Shown here: positions 1-9,907 of the stretch, piece after piece
Numbering within the stretch: position 1 is the first letter of the stretch
Layout of the letters: every line of letters begins with the position of its first letter
NCBI GenBank assembly: GCA_902583685.1
Contig: CACHWO010000006.1
Location: forward strand, 1-33,985
Direction of reading: 5' to 3'
DNA: 33,985 nt
DNA from: an uncultured Pelagibacteraceae bacterium
GTDB lineage: Bacteria > Pseudomonadota > Alphaproteobacteria > Pelagibacterales > Pelagibacteraceae
Position numbers and translations under genes: made by a program
The notes under the pieces: model-generated
Database searches by the model: none
Told to the model about the DNA's origin: nothing
Seen by the model: the letters and a program-made list of their open reading frames with translations, nothing else

Positions 1-1242
1 TCCACCAAAAATTTGTATTGCATCATTAGTAATTTCCATACCGATGTCGGTAAAAAAAGATTTTATTAATGGGGTCATTAAAGAAACCAGGTCATTGGCA
101 TTTGATTTAATTTCTTTATTAGAATGATTCAAACTTACATCAATTTGTTGGGATACCCAAAAAGCGAGTGATCTTTGACCTTCAATTAATGATTTCATGT
201 TCATTAAACTTCTTCTAATATCTGCATGTCTGATTATCAAATCCGCGTCGTTATTATTACTGTTGTTTGCTTTACCCTGCTTTCTTTCTTTTGCATATGC
301 TAAAGCATTTTGATATGCGGTTTCTGATAATCCCAACCCTTGAATTCCAACAATTATTCTCTCTAAATTCATCATAGTAAACATTGAGTTTAAACCTTTG
401 TTTTCAGGTCCTATCATATAACCTTTGGCATTTTCAAAATTTAGAACGCAAGTTGGTGATCCTTTGATACCCATTTTTGTTTCAATTGATCCTGTATTTA
501 CTCCATTTCTTTGACCGACGGATCCATCCTCATTAACAATAAACTTAGGGACTAAAAATAAACTAATTCCCTTTGTTCCTGGGGGTGATCCTGGAATTCT
601 TGCTAAAACTAGATGAATTATATTTTCAGTTAAATCGTGATCTCCAGATGTTATAAATATTTTTTGACCTGTAATCAAATATGAACTATCTTTTTGTTTG
701 ACAGCTTTTGTTTTTAAAAGACCAAGATCAGTACCACAATGTGACTCGGTTAGACACATTGTTCCACTCCATTTGCCTTCAACTATTTTTGGTAAAAATT
801 TATCTTTAATTTTTTCATCCGCATGATGGAGTATGCAGTTATAAGCACCAATACTTAACTCACTGTATAATTTAAATGAAAGGCTCGATGATGATAGCAT
901 TTCTTCAAAAAAAGTACTTACAGTTTTAGGCATACCCTGACCACCATATTTCGGGTCACATGATAAAGAAGTCCAGCCATCTTCTATAAATTTTTTATAT
1001 GCTTCTTTATATCCTGGAGGTGATCTAACAACACCGTTTTCATATATACATGGTTTCTCATCACCTACTTTTGCTAATGGTAAAATAATATCTTGATTAA
1101 TCTTTGCTGCTTGATCTAATATATCTTTTACTAATTCAGAATTTACATCCTTTAATTTTTCTATTTCGTTATAGTTTTTATTATCCTTTAGGTTCTCAAA
1201 TAAAAAAAGCATTTCCTCAACTGGTGCGTTGTAACTAGTCAT
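1..1242 (-). CDS. Acyl-CoA dehydrogenase, 3' end truncated by the window edge (FadE/DmdC-like)
   Basis: Own translation of the reverse strand from ATG at 1240-1242: MTSYNAPVEEMLFLFENL...GQKIFITSGDHDLTENIIHLVLARIPGSPPGTKGISLFLVP...NDAIQIFGG. Acyl-CoA dehydrogenase motifs are present and the frame is open to base 1. Not in the ORF track because it runs off the edge. Confidence 0.9.
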   Translation of the reverse strand, partial: MTSYNAPVEEMLFLFENLKDNKNYNEIEKLKDVNSELVKDILDQAAKINQDIILPLAKVGDEKPCIYENGVVRSPPGYKEAYKKFIEDGWTSLSCDPKYGGQGMPKTVSTFFEEMLSSSSLSFKLYSELSIGAYNCILHHADEKIKDKFLPKIVEGKWSGTMCLTESHCGTDLGLLKTKAVKQKDSSYLITGQKIFITSGDHDLTENIIHLVLARIPGSPPGTKGISLFLVPKFIVNEDGSVGQRNGVNTGSIETKMGIKGSPTCVLNFENAKGYMIGPENKGLNSMFTMMNLERIIVGIQGLGLSETAYQNALAYAKERKQGKANNSNNNDADLIIRHADIRRSLMNMKSLIEGQRSLAFWVSQQIDVSLNHSNKEIKSNANDLVSLMTPLIKSFFTDIGMEITNDAIQIFGG

Positions 1243-3465
1243 TTAATTAATTAATGGTTTTCCTGTATTTAAAGTATGTTTAATTCTTTCTTGTGTTTGT
1301 TTTGTTTCTATAAGTTTCATAAAACCATTTAGTTCTAATTCATACATCTTATCCTCGCTAATTTCATTTTGTAAATTTGTCTCTCCCCCGCTTAAAATAT
1401 AGGCTAATTCTTTACCTACAATCATACCATGATCAAGGATTTTTTTACTATTATACAGATCATCAAGAATTTTTTGCATTTTTTTTCTAACATTTTTACC
1501 TGATAATTTAAATTTACATTCTTGAGGAGGTTTAAAATGTGGATTTTTCGTTATGAATGATCTTGCAGCTGAAAAGAGGTTATTTCTATTTATAATGACT
1601 TCGTGGTTTGAGTCTAAAAATAAGTTTGGTTTAGCTTCTTGGGGTGATGATGCTGTTTTTGCGTTTCCTATAATTTCAAAAACTTTTAAAGAGGCAAAAT
1701 CAGGATCTTTTTTTGCATGTTCTGTTTGTGTCCATCTCCACAATAATTCTTTACAACCACCTCCAGCAGGTACTAATCCAACAATTGTTTCAACTAAGCC
1801 CATAACAATGTTTGTATGAGAAACAACATAATTGCTTTGAAGTAAAACTTCTTCTCCACCACCTAAAGCTAATCCTGACGGTGCTGAGATAACAGGTTTA
1901 TTAGAATATTTTAAATGTTTACAAGTATCCTGAAAGTATTTAATAAATTTTTCGACTGATTTAAGATCATTATTTTTTATAAATTCCATAACATAATTTA
2001 AATTTACTCCAGCAGAAAACTGCATACTCTCATTAATTATGATAAGTGGTTTGTCTGTTGCTTTTTTAAGTGCATCCATTGAATTATAATCTAATGCATT
2101 AGCCTTAGTATTAAATTCAACAATATTAAAATCATTAAATCTATATATTTCTGCAGAATTATTTTTATCAATTTTAATTACTGATTTTTTTATTTTGCCT
2201 AGTGTTTCAATATTTGTATATTTTTGTCTTTGCCCATAAAACTTTTTCAATTTTTTATTCTTAAGATTTATTAAAAAATTATTATTTTCAATATTTGTAA
2301 TTTTGTCGAAAAAATTATCCAGTCCAATAGCTTCTAACATTTCAAAAGGACCCATGGACCAATTGAAACCTAGCCTTAGAGCTTCATCTATATCATTATA
2401 CTCTTCTGTAATTTGAGGAACTAAAGATGAGGAGTATAAGATTATTTTTGAAATAACTGACCATGCATATTTTCCATATTTATCATTTCGATTTATAAGT
2501 TCTAAAAGATTCATCTTGTTAATTTGAAGGTTAATTTTTTTTGCTTCAAAATATTGATTTTTTTTCAAATCAAGAGCTTCTAATATTTTTTTTCCATCAT
2601 TTTTATTTATTCTATAAAAACCACCCTTACCTTTTCTCCCCGTATATCCAGTCTTAATCAGTTCATTAATTATTGGAATTCCATCAGCTACTTTTTGAAA
2701 AGCATCATTTTTTGGAAGTTCTTTTTTAAAACTTTTAAGAACATCTGACATTAAATCTATTCCAATTAGATCGTACAAAGCAAAAACACCTGTTTTGGGA
2801 ATACCCATCGGTCTACCAAAAATTGCATCAGCTTCTTCTATTGATAAATTCATATTAACAGCCTCTGTCATTGCTACTTGCATAGCATAAACTCCTATTC
2901 TATTTCCTAAAAAACCCGGAGTATCACTGCAAATTAAAACACCCTTCCCTAAAATTTTTTCGCAAAAGTTTTTTAATAATTGAATTTTATTTTCGCTATA
3001 TGTTTTATCAATTACAATTTCAAGAAGCCCCATGTATCTGACTGGATTAAAAAAATGTGTTATACAAAAATCTTTTTTATCTTCTGATTTCAAATTTTGT
3101 GATAAAATTTTTAAGGGTATAGTTGAAGTATTAGAAGAAACAATTGAGTTTTTTTTTCTATTTTGGAAAATTTTTTGATAAATATTATGTTTTATATCAA
3201 TTTTCTCAACTACAGCCTCTATTATCCAATCAGCATCTGCAACATTTTTAAAATCTTCTGTTATGTTACCAGTTTTTAAAATATTTATTTTTGAATTTTC
3301 AAATAATAGCGGTGGTCTAGATTTTAATATCCTTTCTTTGGCTTTTTCTGCAATTTCAGTTTTTAAATCTAAAAGGACGACAGGAATATTCGCGTTACAC
3401 AAATGTGCAGCAATACCACTGCCCATTGTGCCTGAACCGATAACTACTACTTTTTTAATTTCCAT
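1243..3465 (-). CDS. 3-hydroxyacyl-CoA dehydrogenase / enoyl-CoA hydratase fusion (HCDH domain N-terminal, ECH domain C-terminal)
   Basis: N-terminal Rossmann [20 protein letters not shown] motifs ([34 protein letters not shown]); C-terminal crotonase-like [18 protein letters not shown] and [15 protein letters not shown]. Confidence 0.92.
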   Translation of the reverse strand: MEIKKVVVIGSGTMGSGIAAHLCNANIPVVLLDLKTEIAEKAKERILKSRPPLLFENSKINILKTGNITEDFKNVADADWIIEAVVEKIDIKHNIYQKIFQNRKKNSIVSSNTSTIPLKILSQNLKSEDKKDFCITHFFNPVRYMGLLEIVIDKTYSENKIQLLKNFCEKILGKGVLICSDTPGFLGNRIGVYAMQVAMTEAVNMNLSIEEADAIFGRPMGIPKTGVFALYDLIGIDLMSDVLKSFKKELPKNDAFQKVADGIPIINELIKTGYTGRKGKGGFYRINKNDGKKILEALDLKKNQYFEAKKINLQINKMNLLELINRNDKYGKYAWSVISKIILYSSSLVPQITEEYNDIDEALRLGFNWSMGPFEMLEAIGLDNFFDKITNIENNNFLINLKNKKLKKFYGQRQKYTNIETLGKIKKSVIKIDKNNSAEIYRFNDFNIVEFNTKANALDYNSMDALKKATDKPLIIINESMQFSAGVNLNYVMEFIKNNDLKSVEKFIKYFQDTCKHLKYSNKPVISAPSGLALGGGEEVLLQSNYVVSHTNIVMGLVETIVGLVPAGGGCKELLWRWTQTEHAKKDPDFASLKVFEIIGNAKTASSPQEAKPNLFLDSNHEVIINRNNLFSAARSFITKNPHFKPPQECKFKLSGKNVRKKMQKILDDLYNSKKILDHGMIVGKELAYILSGGETNLQNEISEDKMYELELNGFMKLIETKQTQERIKHTLNTGKPLIN

Positions 3466-3468
3466 AAA

Positions 3469-3545
<77 letters not shown>

Positions 3546-3629
3546 AAAGACTATTTATATAGATTAAATGAGCTATTTTATCAATTGAAAGATAATTACA
3601 TTTGCAAAATTAAAGATATAATTACCGAA

Positions 3630-4808
3630 ATGATTCAATATATTTCAAAACCTTTTAAGTGGTTTTTTAAACTAGAGGCAGCATCTGGATTAATTTTACT
3701 TTTTGCTGCAATCGCCGCATTAATTGTAAGCAATACAGAGCTTGATAAATATTATATTAGTACCTTAGAAAGTTATTTGTCATTAGGTTTTGGAAAGTAT
3801 AGTATAAAGTTATCAGTTCTACATTGGATTAATGACGCTCTGATGGCAGTATTCTTCTTTTTAGTTTCTTTAGAAATTAAACGAGAATTTATTCAGGGCG
3901 AGCTTTCAAATCCTAAACAAGCGATGCTTCCAATAGTTGGTGCAATAGGTGGTATGTTAATACCTGCTCTAATTTATATATTAATTAACTTTGGTAATTA
4001 TGAGACATTAAGTGGTTGGGCAATACCCTCTGCTACAGATATAGCATTTTCTTTAGGGGTGTTATCTTTGCTTGGAAAAAGAGTTCCAATTTCATTAAAA
4101 GTTTTTCTAACTGCCCTTGCAATTATTGATGATTTAGGGGCAATAGTAATCATTGCTTTTTTTTATTCAGGAAAGATCCAACTTGTTTACCTAATATTAA
4201 TGTTGTTATGTGTTTTTCTATTAGTTCTACTAAACAGGTTTAACATAAAGAACTTTTTTCCATATCTTTTTATAGGTTTGTTTTTGTGGGAATTTACTCA
4301 TCAATCTGGAATACACGCAACTATAGCAGGTGTTCTTTTAGCTTTAACAATACCACACAAAACTGAGGGCAAAGTAAAAAGGAACTCTCTTTTGTTAAAA
4401 ATTGAACATTTAATCTCGCCTTATGTTCTTTTCGGAATAATGCCAATTTTTGCTTTTGCTAATGCAGGTGTATCTCTAGATGGAATTACATTAAAAACAT
4501 TAATGAATCCAGTTCCTTTAGGTATTTTATGTGGTCTTTTTTTTGGAAAACAGATTGGAGTATTTATATTTTCTTATTTGTCAATAAAACTAAAAATAGC
4601 TGAAATGCCAACAGACGCTAATTGGGGTACTTTTTATGGTGTTGGTGTTCTAACAGGTATAGGATTTACAATGAGCCTTTTTGTTGGAAATTTAGCTTTT
4701 GTTGAGACAACACAGTATTTAAGTGGAGTCAAAATAGGTGTTTTACTTGGATCACTATTATCAACGTTGTTAGGTTATTTTTTAATTTTACTATGCGCAA
4801 AAAAATAA
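3630..4808 (+). CDS. nhaA: Na+/H+ antiporter NhaA (start reassigned to internal ATG)
   Basis: MIQYISKPFKWFFKLEAASGLILLFAAIAALIVSN...FFFLVSLEIKREFIQGEL...PSATDIAFSLGVL...LTALAIIDDLGAIVIIA is characteristic of NhaA. The track start at 3468 reads through antisense tRNA-Pro, so the ATG at 3630 is preferred. Confidence 0.95.
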   Translation: MIQYISKPFKWFFKLEAASGLILLFAAIAALIVSNTELDKYYISTLESYLSLGFGKYSIKLSVLHWINDALMAVFFFLVSLEIKREFIQGELSNPKQAMLPIVGAIGGMLIPALIYILINFGNYETLSGWAIPSATDIAFSLGVLSLLGKRVPISLKVFLTALAIIDDLGAIVIIAFFYSGKIQLVYLILMLLCVFLLVLLNRFNIKNFFPYLFIGLFLWEFTHQSGIHATIAGVLLALTIPHKTEGKVKRNSLLLKIEHLISPYVLFGIMPIFAFANAGVSLDGITLKTLMNPVPLGILCGLFFGKQIGVFIFSYLSIKLKIAEMPTDANWGTFYGVGVLTGIGFTMSLFVGNLAFVETTQYLSGVKIGVLLGSLLSTLLGYFLILLCAKK

Positions 4809-5152
4809 TAGATAACAAAATTTTAGATTTAGCCTTTGATACAGAGAATTATGGTTTGAAAAATAAATCAAAATATATTGCCGTTTTAAAAAATAAAAAA
4901 TGCGGTGATAAAGTGCACGTTGAACTTGAAATAAAAAATAAAAAAATTAAAAAAATGTATTATGAAACTGAGTCATGTATTTTTTGCCAAGCATCCGCAA
5001 GCTTATTATCAAAAAAAATTATAAATACATCGGTTAAAGATTTAGATAATTTAATTGAAAATAAAAAATTTAAAAAACTTTTGTCAAAAAAATATATTAA
5101 TAGAAGAGACTGTATTTTATTGCCTTTAAATGCTCTAAAAAAAGCAATTTAA
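4793..5152 (+). CDS. IscU/SufU (NifU_N)-like Fe-S cluster assembly scaffold protein
   Basis: Three potential ligand cysteines in IscU-like context: KKCGDKVHVELEIK, ESCIFCQASASLL and RRDCILLPLNAL. Overlaps the nhaA 3' end by 16 nt. Confidence 0.8.
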   Translation: MRKKIIDNKILDLAFDTENYGLKNKSKYIAVLKNKKCGDKVHVELEIKNKKIKKMYYETESCIFCQASASLLSKKIINTSVKDLDNLIENKKFKKLLSKKYINRRDCILLPLNALKKAI

Positions 5153-5154
5153 AA

Positions 5155-5922
5155 TTATATTTTTAAAATCATACCATCAAAAGCAGGTAATACATTTTTT
5201 GGTAAAGAATTCTTGATAAAATTATAATCCATGTCAGAGTGTAAATTTGTTAAAATAGTTTTTTTTGGATTTATTTTTTGGCTTATAGTTATAGCTTCAT
5301 CAAAATTAAAATGTGAAGGATGTTGATTGAATTTTAAACAGTCTATAACAAGATATTTTAAATTTTTAAGCTTTTTGTAATCTTCCTCAAATATTGCGTT
5401 AGCATCACTAATATATGCTAGTTTATCTATAACGTATGCAGTTGAGTTTATTTCACCGTGTTTTACATAAAAAGATTTGATTTTAATTATATCTTTTTTT
5501 TTAGAAACAGAAAAATTTTGTTTTACTAAGTTACCTTTTAAAATTGGGGCATATCCTTGACCGCCTTTAAAACAATAACCGTGCTTTTTTTTAAGATCTT
5601 TTAAAGTCTCTTTGTTAGCAAAAATATTTATTTTTTTTTTCTTTTTCCAATAAAAAGGTCTTAACTCAAAAATACCGCTAGTTTGGTCAGCGTGTTCATG
5701 TGTATATAAAACGTAATCAATATCCTTGATCTTGTTTGTTAATAATTGATTTTTTATATCTGGAGAAGTATCGATTAATAGTGATAGATTTCCCTTTTTT
5801 ACAAAAGCTGAACAACGTGTTCTTTTATTAAATTTATTTTTTTTATTGCATTTACCCCAATTTCCAGTAATCCAAGGAACACCCACTGAACTTCCACAGC
5901 CCAATATTATGAATTTCGTCAT
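5155..5922 (-). CDS. MBL-fold metallohydrolase (PhnP-like)
   Basis: FIILGCGSSVGVPWITGNWGKCN, LLIDTSPDIKNQLL, YTHEHADQTSGI (HxHxD metal motif), and C-terminal LTNLHSDMDY. Confidence 0.9.
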   Translation of the reverse strand: MTKFIILGCGSSVGVPWITGNWGKCNKKNKFNKRTRCSAFVKKGNLSLLIDTSPDIKNQLLTNKIKDIDYVLYTHEHADQTSGIFELRPFYWKKKKKINIFANKETLKDLKKKHGYCFKGGQGYAPILKGNLVKQNFSVSKKKDIIKIKSFYVKHGEINSTAYVIDKLAYISDANAIFEEDYKKLKNLKYLVIDCLKFNQHPSHFNFDEAITISQKINPKKTILTNLHSDMDYNFIKNSLPKNVLPAFDGMILKI

Positions 5923-6698
5923 GTAGGATTAAAATTAAAAAGAGTAAAAAAATTTTTACTTGTTATTTTTGATATATTGTCTTCTGTATCATTTCTAATT
6001 TTAGAAATATGTTTTAAAGTATAAACCAAATGACTAGGTTCGTTAACTTTGCCTCTTTTAGGTTCAGGTGACAAGTATGGAGAGTCTGTTTCTAATAAAA
6101 TTCTGTCATTTGGTATAAATTTAAAAACTTCATTTATTTCTTGTGACTTTTTAAAAGTTATAATTCCACTTGCTGAGAAGTAACAACCGATATCCAATAA
6201 TTTTTTAGCAAATTTTTTTGAACCAGTAAAACAATGCATTAATATACTAAATTTTTTTATCTTTATATGTTTAGACAGTATATCAAATGTTTCCTCTTCA
6301 GCTGATCTTGAATGTACAATTAAAGTTTTAGAAGTTTCTTGTGCGGCCTTAATGTGCTTTATAAAGCTTTCTTTTTGTAGATTTTTATCTGAATGATTAT
6401 AAAAAAAATCTAATCCTGTTTCGCCAATACCTATAACTTTTTTATCATAAGTTAAATTTTTTATTATTTTTTCAACTGTAAGACTGTCGTAAAATTTTGC
6501 TTCATGTGGATGGACACCATATGTACCGAAAACATTATTATATTTTTTTAATATATGAAGTATTTTGTTAAAACTTTTATCCTCTGTACAAATCGTTAAT
6601 AAATAATTTATACCAGCTTTTTTAGCTTTTTTTAAAATATTATCCAAATCCTTATTTATTGGTTCGTAATCTAAATGGCAGTGAGAATCTATCAACAT
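5919..6698 (-). CDS. TatD family deoxyribonuclease/hydrolase
   Basis: MLIDSHCHLDYE, GVHPHEAKFY, IGIGETGLDFFY, LIVHSRSAEEETFDIL, HCFTGSKKFAKKLLDIGCYFSASGIITFK, LLLETDSPYLSPEPKRGKVNEP are TatD signatures. Confidence 0.95.
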   Translation of the reverse strand: MLIDSHCHLDYEPINKDLDNILKKAKKAGINYLLTICTEDKSFNKILHILKKYNNVFGTYGVHPHEAKFYDSLTVEKIIKNLTYDKKVIGIGETGLDFFYNHSDKNLQKESFIKHIKAAQETSKTLIVHSRSAEEETFDILSKHIKIKKFSILMHCFTGSKKFAKKLLDIGCYFSASGIITFKKSQEINEVFKFIPNDRILLETDSPYLSPEPKRGKVNEPSHLVYTLKHISKIRNDTEDNISKITSKNFFTLFNFNPT

Positions 6699-6707
6699 AC
6701 TTTTTTT

Positions 6708-8837
6708 TTATTCCCAGTAAAACTTCTTTTTATTATTATTATCTGAGTCAAAAGTTTTTTTAATTAAATATTTTGCTACTTCAGTTGAGTTAAAAAATTT
6801 TAAATATTTTTTCTTTCCTTTCCTTCCGATTTCTTTTCTTAATTTTTCATCCTTACTAATTTTCAATATCTTTTCAGCTAAATCACTTACATTTTTATAG
6901 AAAACCATTTCTTGGTCATTAAAAAAATCCCTGTAATGAGTTTTTTCGTCAATTAATGTGACTAAGCCGTTTCCAATAATTTGTGTAATTCTATCACTAC
7001 TATAATATTTAATAGGTTCACCTCTACTTAAATTTAAGCCCATTTTAGAGTTTGATATCGCTTTAAGGTAATTATCTGCCCAAACAGGTTGTACATTGTT
7101 TGCGCCATAAATATCAAATTTTATGTTTGGTGTAATATTCATTAACTTTGATACAAAATTTATTCTTTCATCAAATTTACCTCTTTTTAAAACTCCACGA
7201 TGTACACCATGACTTAATGCGTAGAAAACATCCATATTACAGGGTTTGTTAAAATTATTTAAAGTCTCAAATGAGCTATCAGATGGGTTAGGAATAAAAT
7301 GAAAGTTATCCTTTTTTTTTAAAAAATTTAGTGCTTTGGGAGAGGTTGTTAAAAAGTTTTTATCAACATAATCTATTTTGTTTAATATCCTTTCTTTATT
7401 TTTATTAAAATCTGGTCCTTTTTTATTAAGAGGATCTAAAAACCATTGTGCAATTTTTAAATTTGGATAATTTTTTTTAAGATCTCTTAAGGTTTGAGGA
7501 TATATAGAGTCTGCATGACCTAAGACTAACATATCGGGTCTAAAATTATAGCAAGTATTTAACAATTTAGAATTAAGTCTTTTTGTACCTGATATATCTT
7601 TATAATTTTTATAATATTTTTGTATATCTCTGTCACTAAACTCTAAAACACTATGACCCAAGCGGATTAAACCATTATTAATTCTTCTTCCAGTATTAAA
7701 ATATAATCTTCCATCGTGTCTTTCGTTGAAATTAGTAATATGAACGATTCTTAATTTTTCATTTTTATTAAAAAAATTTATTTTTTTTGAATATAATATT
7801 TCTTCTCTATATTTATCTATATTTTTACTACTATTCTTATGAGTAAGATAAAAATTTTTATACGCAAGTTTTTGATACTCTAATCTCAGTTTATTATTTT
7901 TTATTAATAACTCGATTTTTTTTATTAACTCTTTTTGGTTTAATCTTTTTAATATAATAGCATTAGTAACAGTTTCAGGTAAACCACCTCTATTACTTAT
8001 TATAACAGCACAAGCGTTCGCCGAACCTTCAAGACTTGTTCTACCAAAAGGTTCGTTCCATCTTGAACATGCAACTGCTATACTAGTTTTTTTAAAAATA
8101 TTTATAACTTTATTGTGCTCTAAAAAACCCAGATTTTTAAGTCTATCATGATAAAAATTGATCTTATCTCTTTGCTCATCTCCAATGACAATCGCTTTCC
8201 AATCTTTATATTTCTTAAGTATTTTAATAACTGACGACCCAAAAATATCGTATCCTTTAGATCTATTAAGTTTACCAACAAATGTTATCCATTTTTTTTT
8301 GGATTTAAAATTAATTAAGTTTTTTGAAGCTGATTGAAAAATTACTATTAATTTCTCACTACTAATTGATCCAGATGAAATATTTTCTAAAAATCTCTTT
8401 TTAGACCAAAGACTATTAAAAATAATTTTTTCACAAATATCCACTAAATATTTTCTTTCATTTAAACTTTTAGATCCAGTCATTGTTAAGGGATCGTTAT
8501 GAAAATAAAGAACAAATTTAGATTTTATACCTTCGTTTATAAGGTGATTTAAATAATGAGGTCTATTATGTATTTCAATTATACTTGATGGGGAGGACTT
8601 TTCTATTTTAATAAATTCATTCATATAATTTTCACTTTGACTACCAAAGAAAATTTTTTTTAATTTAATATTTTTATAATTTTTTGAGAATTTTTTTTTA
8701 AATGAAGTATTTCCGTATACCTTCGTGTTTTTTTTATACTTACTTAGTTTTAATGTATCATTAACAAAGAGAGATACCGCTCCTGGATAATTTGGCGAAA
8801 AATTTTCTTTATATGGAAGTAAAATAGATATTTTCAT
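6708..8837 (-). CDS. Tandem two-domain glycosyltransferase (GT4-like N-half, CgeB-like C-half)
   Basis: N-half has FVGKLNRSKGYDIF and EPFGRTSLEGSANACAVIISNRGGLPE (GT4). C-half has RPDMLVLGHADSIYP, AQWFLDPLNK, GLNLSRGEPIKYYSSDRITQIIGNGLVTLID and YKNVSDLAEKILK (CgeB/Glyco_trans_1_2-like). Confidence 0.85.
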   Translation of the reverse strand: MKISILLPYKENFSPNYPGAVSLFVNDTLKLSKYKKNTKVYGNTSFKKKFSKNYKNIKLKKIFFGSQSENYMNEFIKIEKSSPSSIIEIHNRPHYLNHLINEGIKSKFVLYFHNDPLTMTGSKSLNERKYLVDICEKIIFNSLWSKKRFLENISSGSISSEKLIVIFQSASKNLINFKSKKKWITFVGKLNRSKGYDIFGSSVIKILKKYKDWKAIVIGDEQRDKINFYHDRLKNLGFLEHNKVINIFKKTSIAVACSRWNEPFGRTSLEGSANACAVIISNRGGLPETVTNAIILKRLNQKELIKKIELLIKNNKLRLEYQKLAYKNFYLTHKNSSKNIDKYREEILYSKKINFFNKNEKLRIVHITNFNERHDGRLYFNTGRRINNGLIRLGHSVLEFSDRDIQKYYKNYKDISGTKRLNSKLLNTCYNFRPDMLVLGHADSIYPQTLRDLKKNYPNLKIAQWFLDPLNKKGPDFNKNKERILNKIDYVDKNFLTTSPKALNFLKKKDNFHFIPNPSDSSFETLNNFNKPCNMDVFYALSHGVHRGVLKRGKFDERINFVSKLMNITPNIKFDIYGANNVQPVWADNYLKAISNSKMGLNLSRGEPIKYYSSDRITQIIGNGLVTLIDEKTHYRDFFNDQEMVFYKNVSDLAEKILKISKDEKLRKEIGRKGKKKYLKFFNSTEVAKYLIKKTFDSDNNNKKKFYWE

Positions 8838-9085
8838 GAAAATTTATTAATCAAATGATTTCTTATTTTTCTATTTTTTTTCAAAAAATACTCTCTTGAT
8901 AAAGCTTCTTTTTTACTTTTATATTTTTCCATATATATTAATTTCCACTTTCTTCCGCGTGTAAATTTTGCTCCTTTTCCTTCGTTATGAAGTTTTAACC
9001 TATTTTTTAAATTTTTGGTATATCCAATATAAGAAAACTTTTTTCCTACGATAGTTTTTAAAACATAAACATAATAATTGGTCAA
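8834..9085 (-). CDS. GIY-YIG nuclease family protein (UPF0213/YhbQ-like)
   Basis: YYVYVLKTIVGKKFSYIGYTKNLKNRLKLHNEGKGAKFTRGRKWKLIYMEKYKSKKEALSREYFLKK matches the GIY-YIG core; overlaps the downstream gene by 4 nt. Confidence 0.92.
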   Translation of the reverse strand: MTNYYVYVLKTIVGKKFSYIGYTKNLKNRLKLHNEGKGAKFTRGRKWKLIYMEKYKSKKEALSREYFLKKNRKIRNHLINKFS

Positions 9086-9118
9086 ATTTGTTTTATAATA
9101 ATTATTTAAATTTAATTG

Positions 9119-9907
9119 TTAATAACCCTTAGTATCTTTGGACTTAATTTCTTTAAACTTACTAACTGAGTCTTTTGCCCCACCTGACATAAATCTTTGA
9201 TCAGATCCAACTGTTACTAATTGAAAACCTAATTTAATCATTTTTTGAGCATATTCTGCTTTCATATTGTGAATTCCTGCTATTATATCATTTTTTTTTG
9301 CATGTTTTAAAATTTTCAATATTGTATCATAAACCTTGTCTCCCTCAGGCTTGTCAAAACTAGGTTCCTCTCCTATTGCTAAGCTTAAATCTGCTGGACC
9401 AATGTAAATACCATTAAGACCAGGTGTAGACATAATTGAGTCAAGATTATCTAAAGCCTCTTTAGTTTCTATCATTGCAAACTTTAGAATTTCATCATTT
9501 GCATGTTTTCCATAATCACTTCCTCCATATAAAAGACCTCTAATAGGACCAAAACTTCTGTATCCTTTTGGAGGGTACAAACATGCTTTAACGAAATTCT
9601 CAGCTTGTGATCTATTGCTTACCATCGGGCAAATAATTCCATAACAACCAGCATCTAAAATTTTCATTATTTGTCCTGGTTCATTCCAATTTACTCTGGC
9701 TAAAGGAACAACATCAGTTGTAGAAATTGCTTGTAACATTTTTAATGCATTTGGATAATCAACGACACCATGTTGCATATCTATTGTTAAGGAATCCCAT
9801 CCTTGATGAGCCATTACTTCAGCTGAAAAAGAATTTGGTATTTGTAACCAGCCATTTATCACAGCTTTGCCATCAGCAAATATTTTTTTTAGATTGTTTT
9901 TTCTCAT
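9119..9907 (-). CDS. HpcH/HpaI family class II aldolase
   Basis: LTIDMQHGVVDYPNAL, VPLARVNW, IMKILDAGCYGIICPMVSNRSQAENFV, FAMIETKEALDNLDSI, GIYIGPADLSLAIG: HpaI metal-binding E and D and catalytic His context intact. Confidence 0.93.
   Translation of the reverse strand: MRKNNLKKIFADGKAVINGWLQIPNSFSAEVMAHQGWDSLTIDMQHGVVDYPNALKMLQAISTTDVVPLARVNWNEPGQIMKILDAGCYGIICPMVSNRSQAENFVKACLYPPKGYRSFGPIRGLLYGGSDYGKHANDEILKFAMIETKEALDNLDSIMSTPGLNGIYIGPADLSLAIGEEPSFDKPEGDKVYDTILKILKHAKKNDIIAGIHNMKAEYAQKMIKLGFQLVTVGSDQRFMSGGAKDSVSKFKEIKSKDTKGY

Noticed and set aside
1553-1819. Plus-strand 88-aa ORF opposite the HCDH/ECH gene, and similar small opposite-strand ORFs throughout (e.g. 3263-3490, 10673-10939, 16573-16890, 17596-18084, 22671-23159, 29029-29367)
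   Set aside because: They lie inside strongly supported genes on the other strand, show no recognisable domain and have no clear ribosome-binding signals; expected by-products of AT-rich coding sequence.
8834-9085. GIY-YIG gene as a homing endonuclease or mobile element
   Set aside because: The short UPF0213/YhbQ-like single-domain form is common in bacterial genomes; no intron, intein or terminal repeats seen around it.
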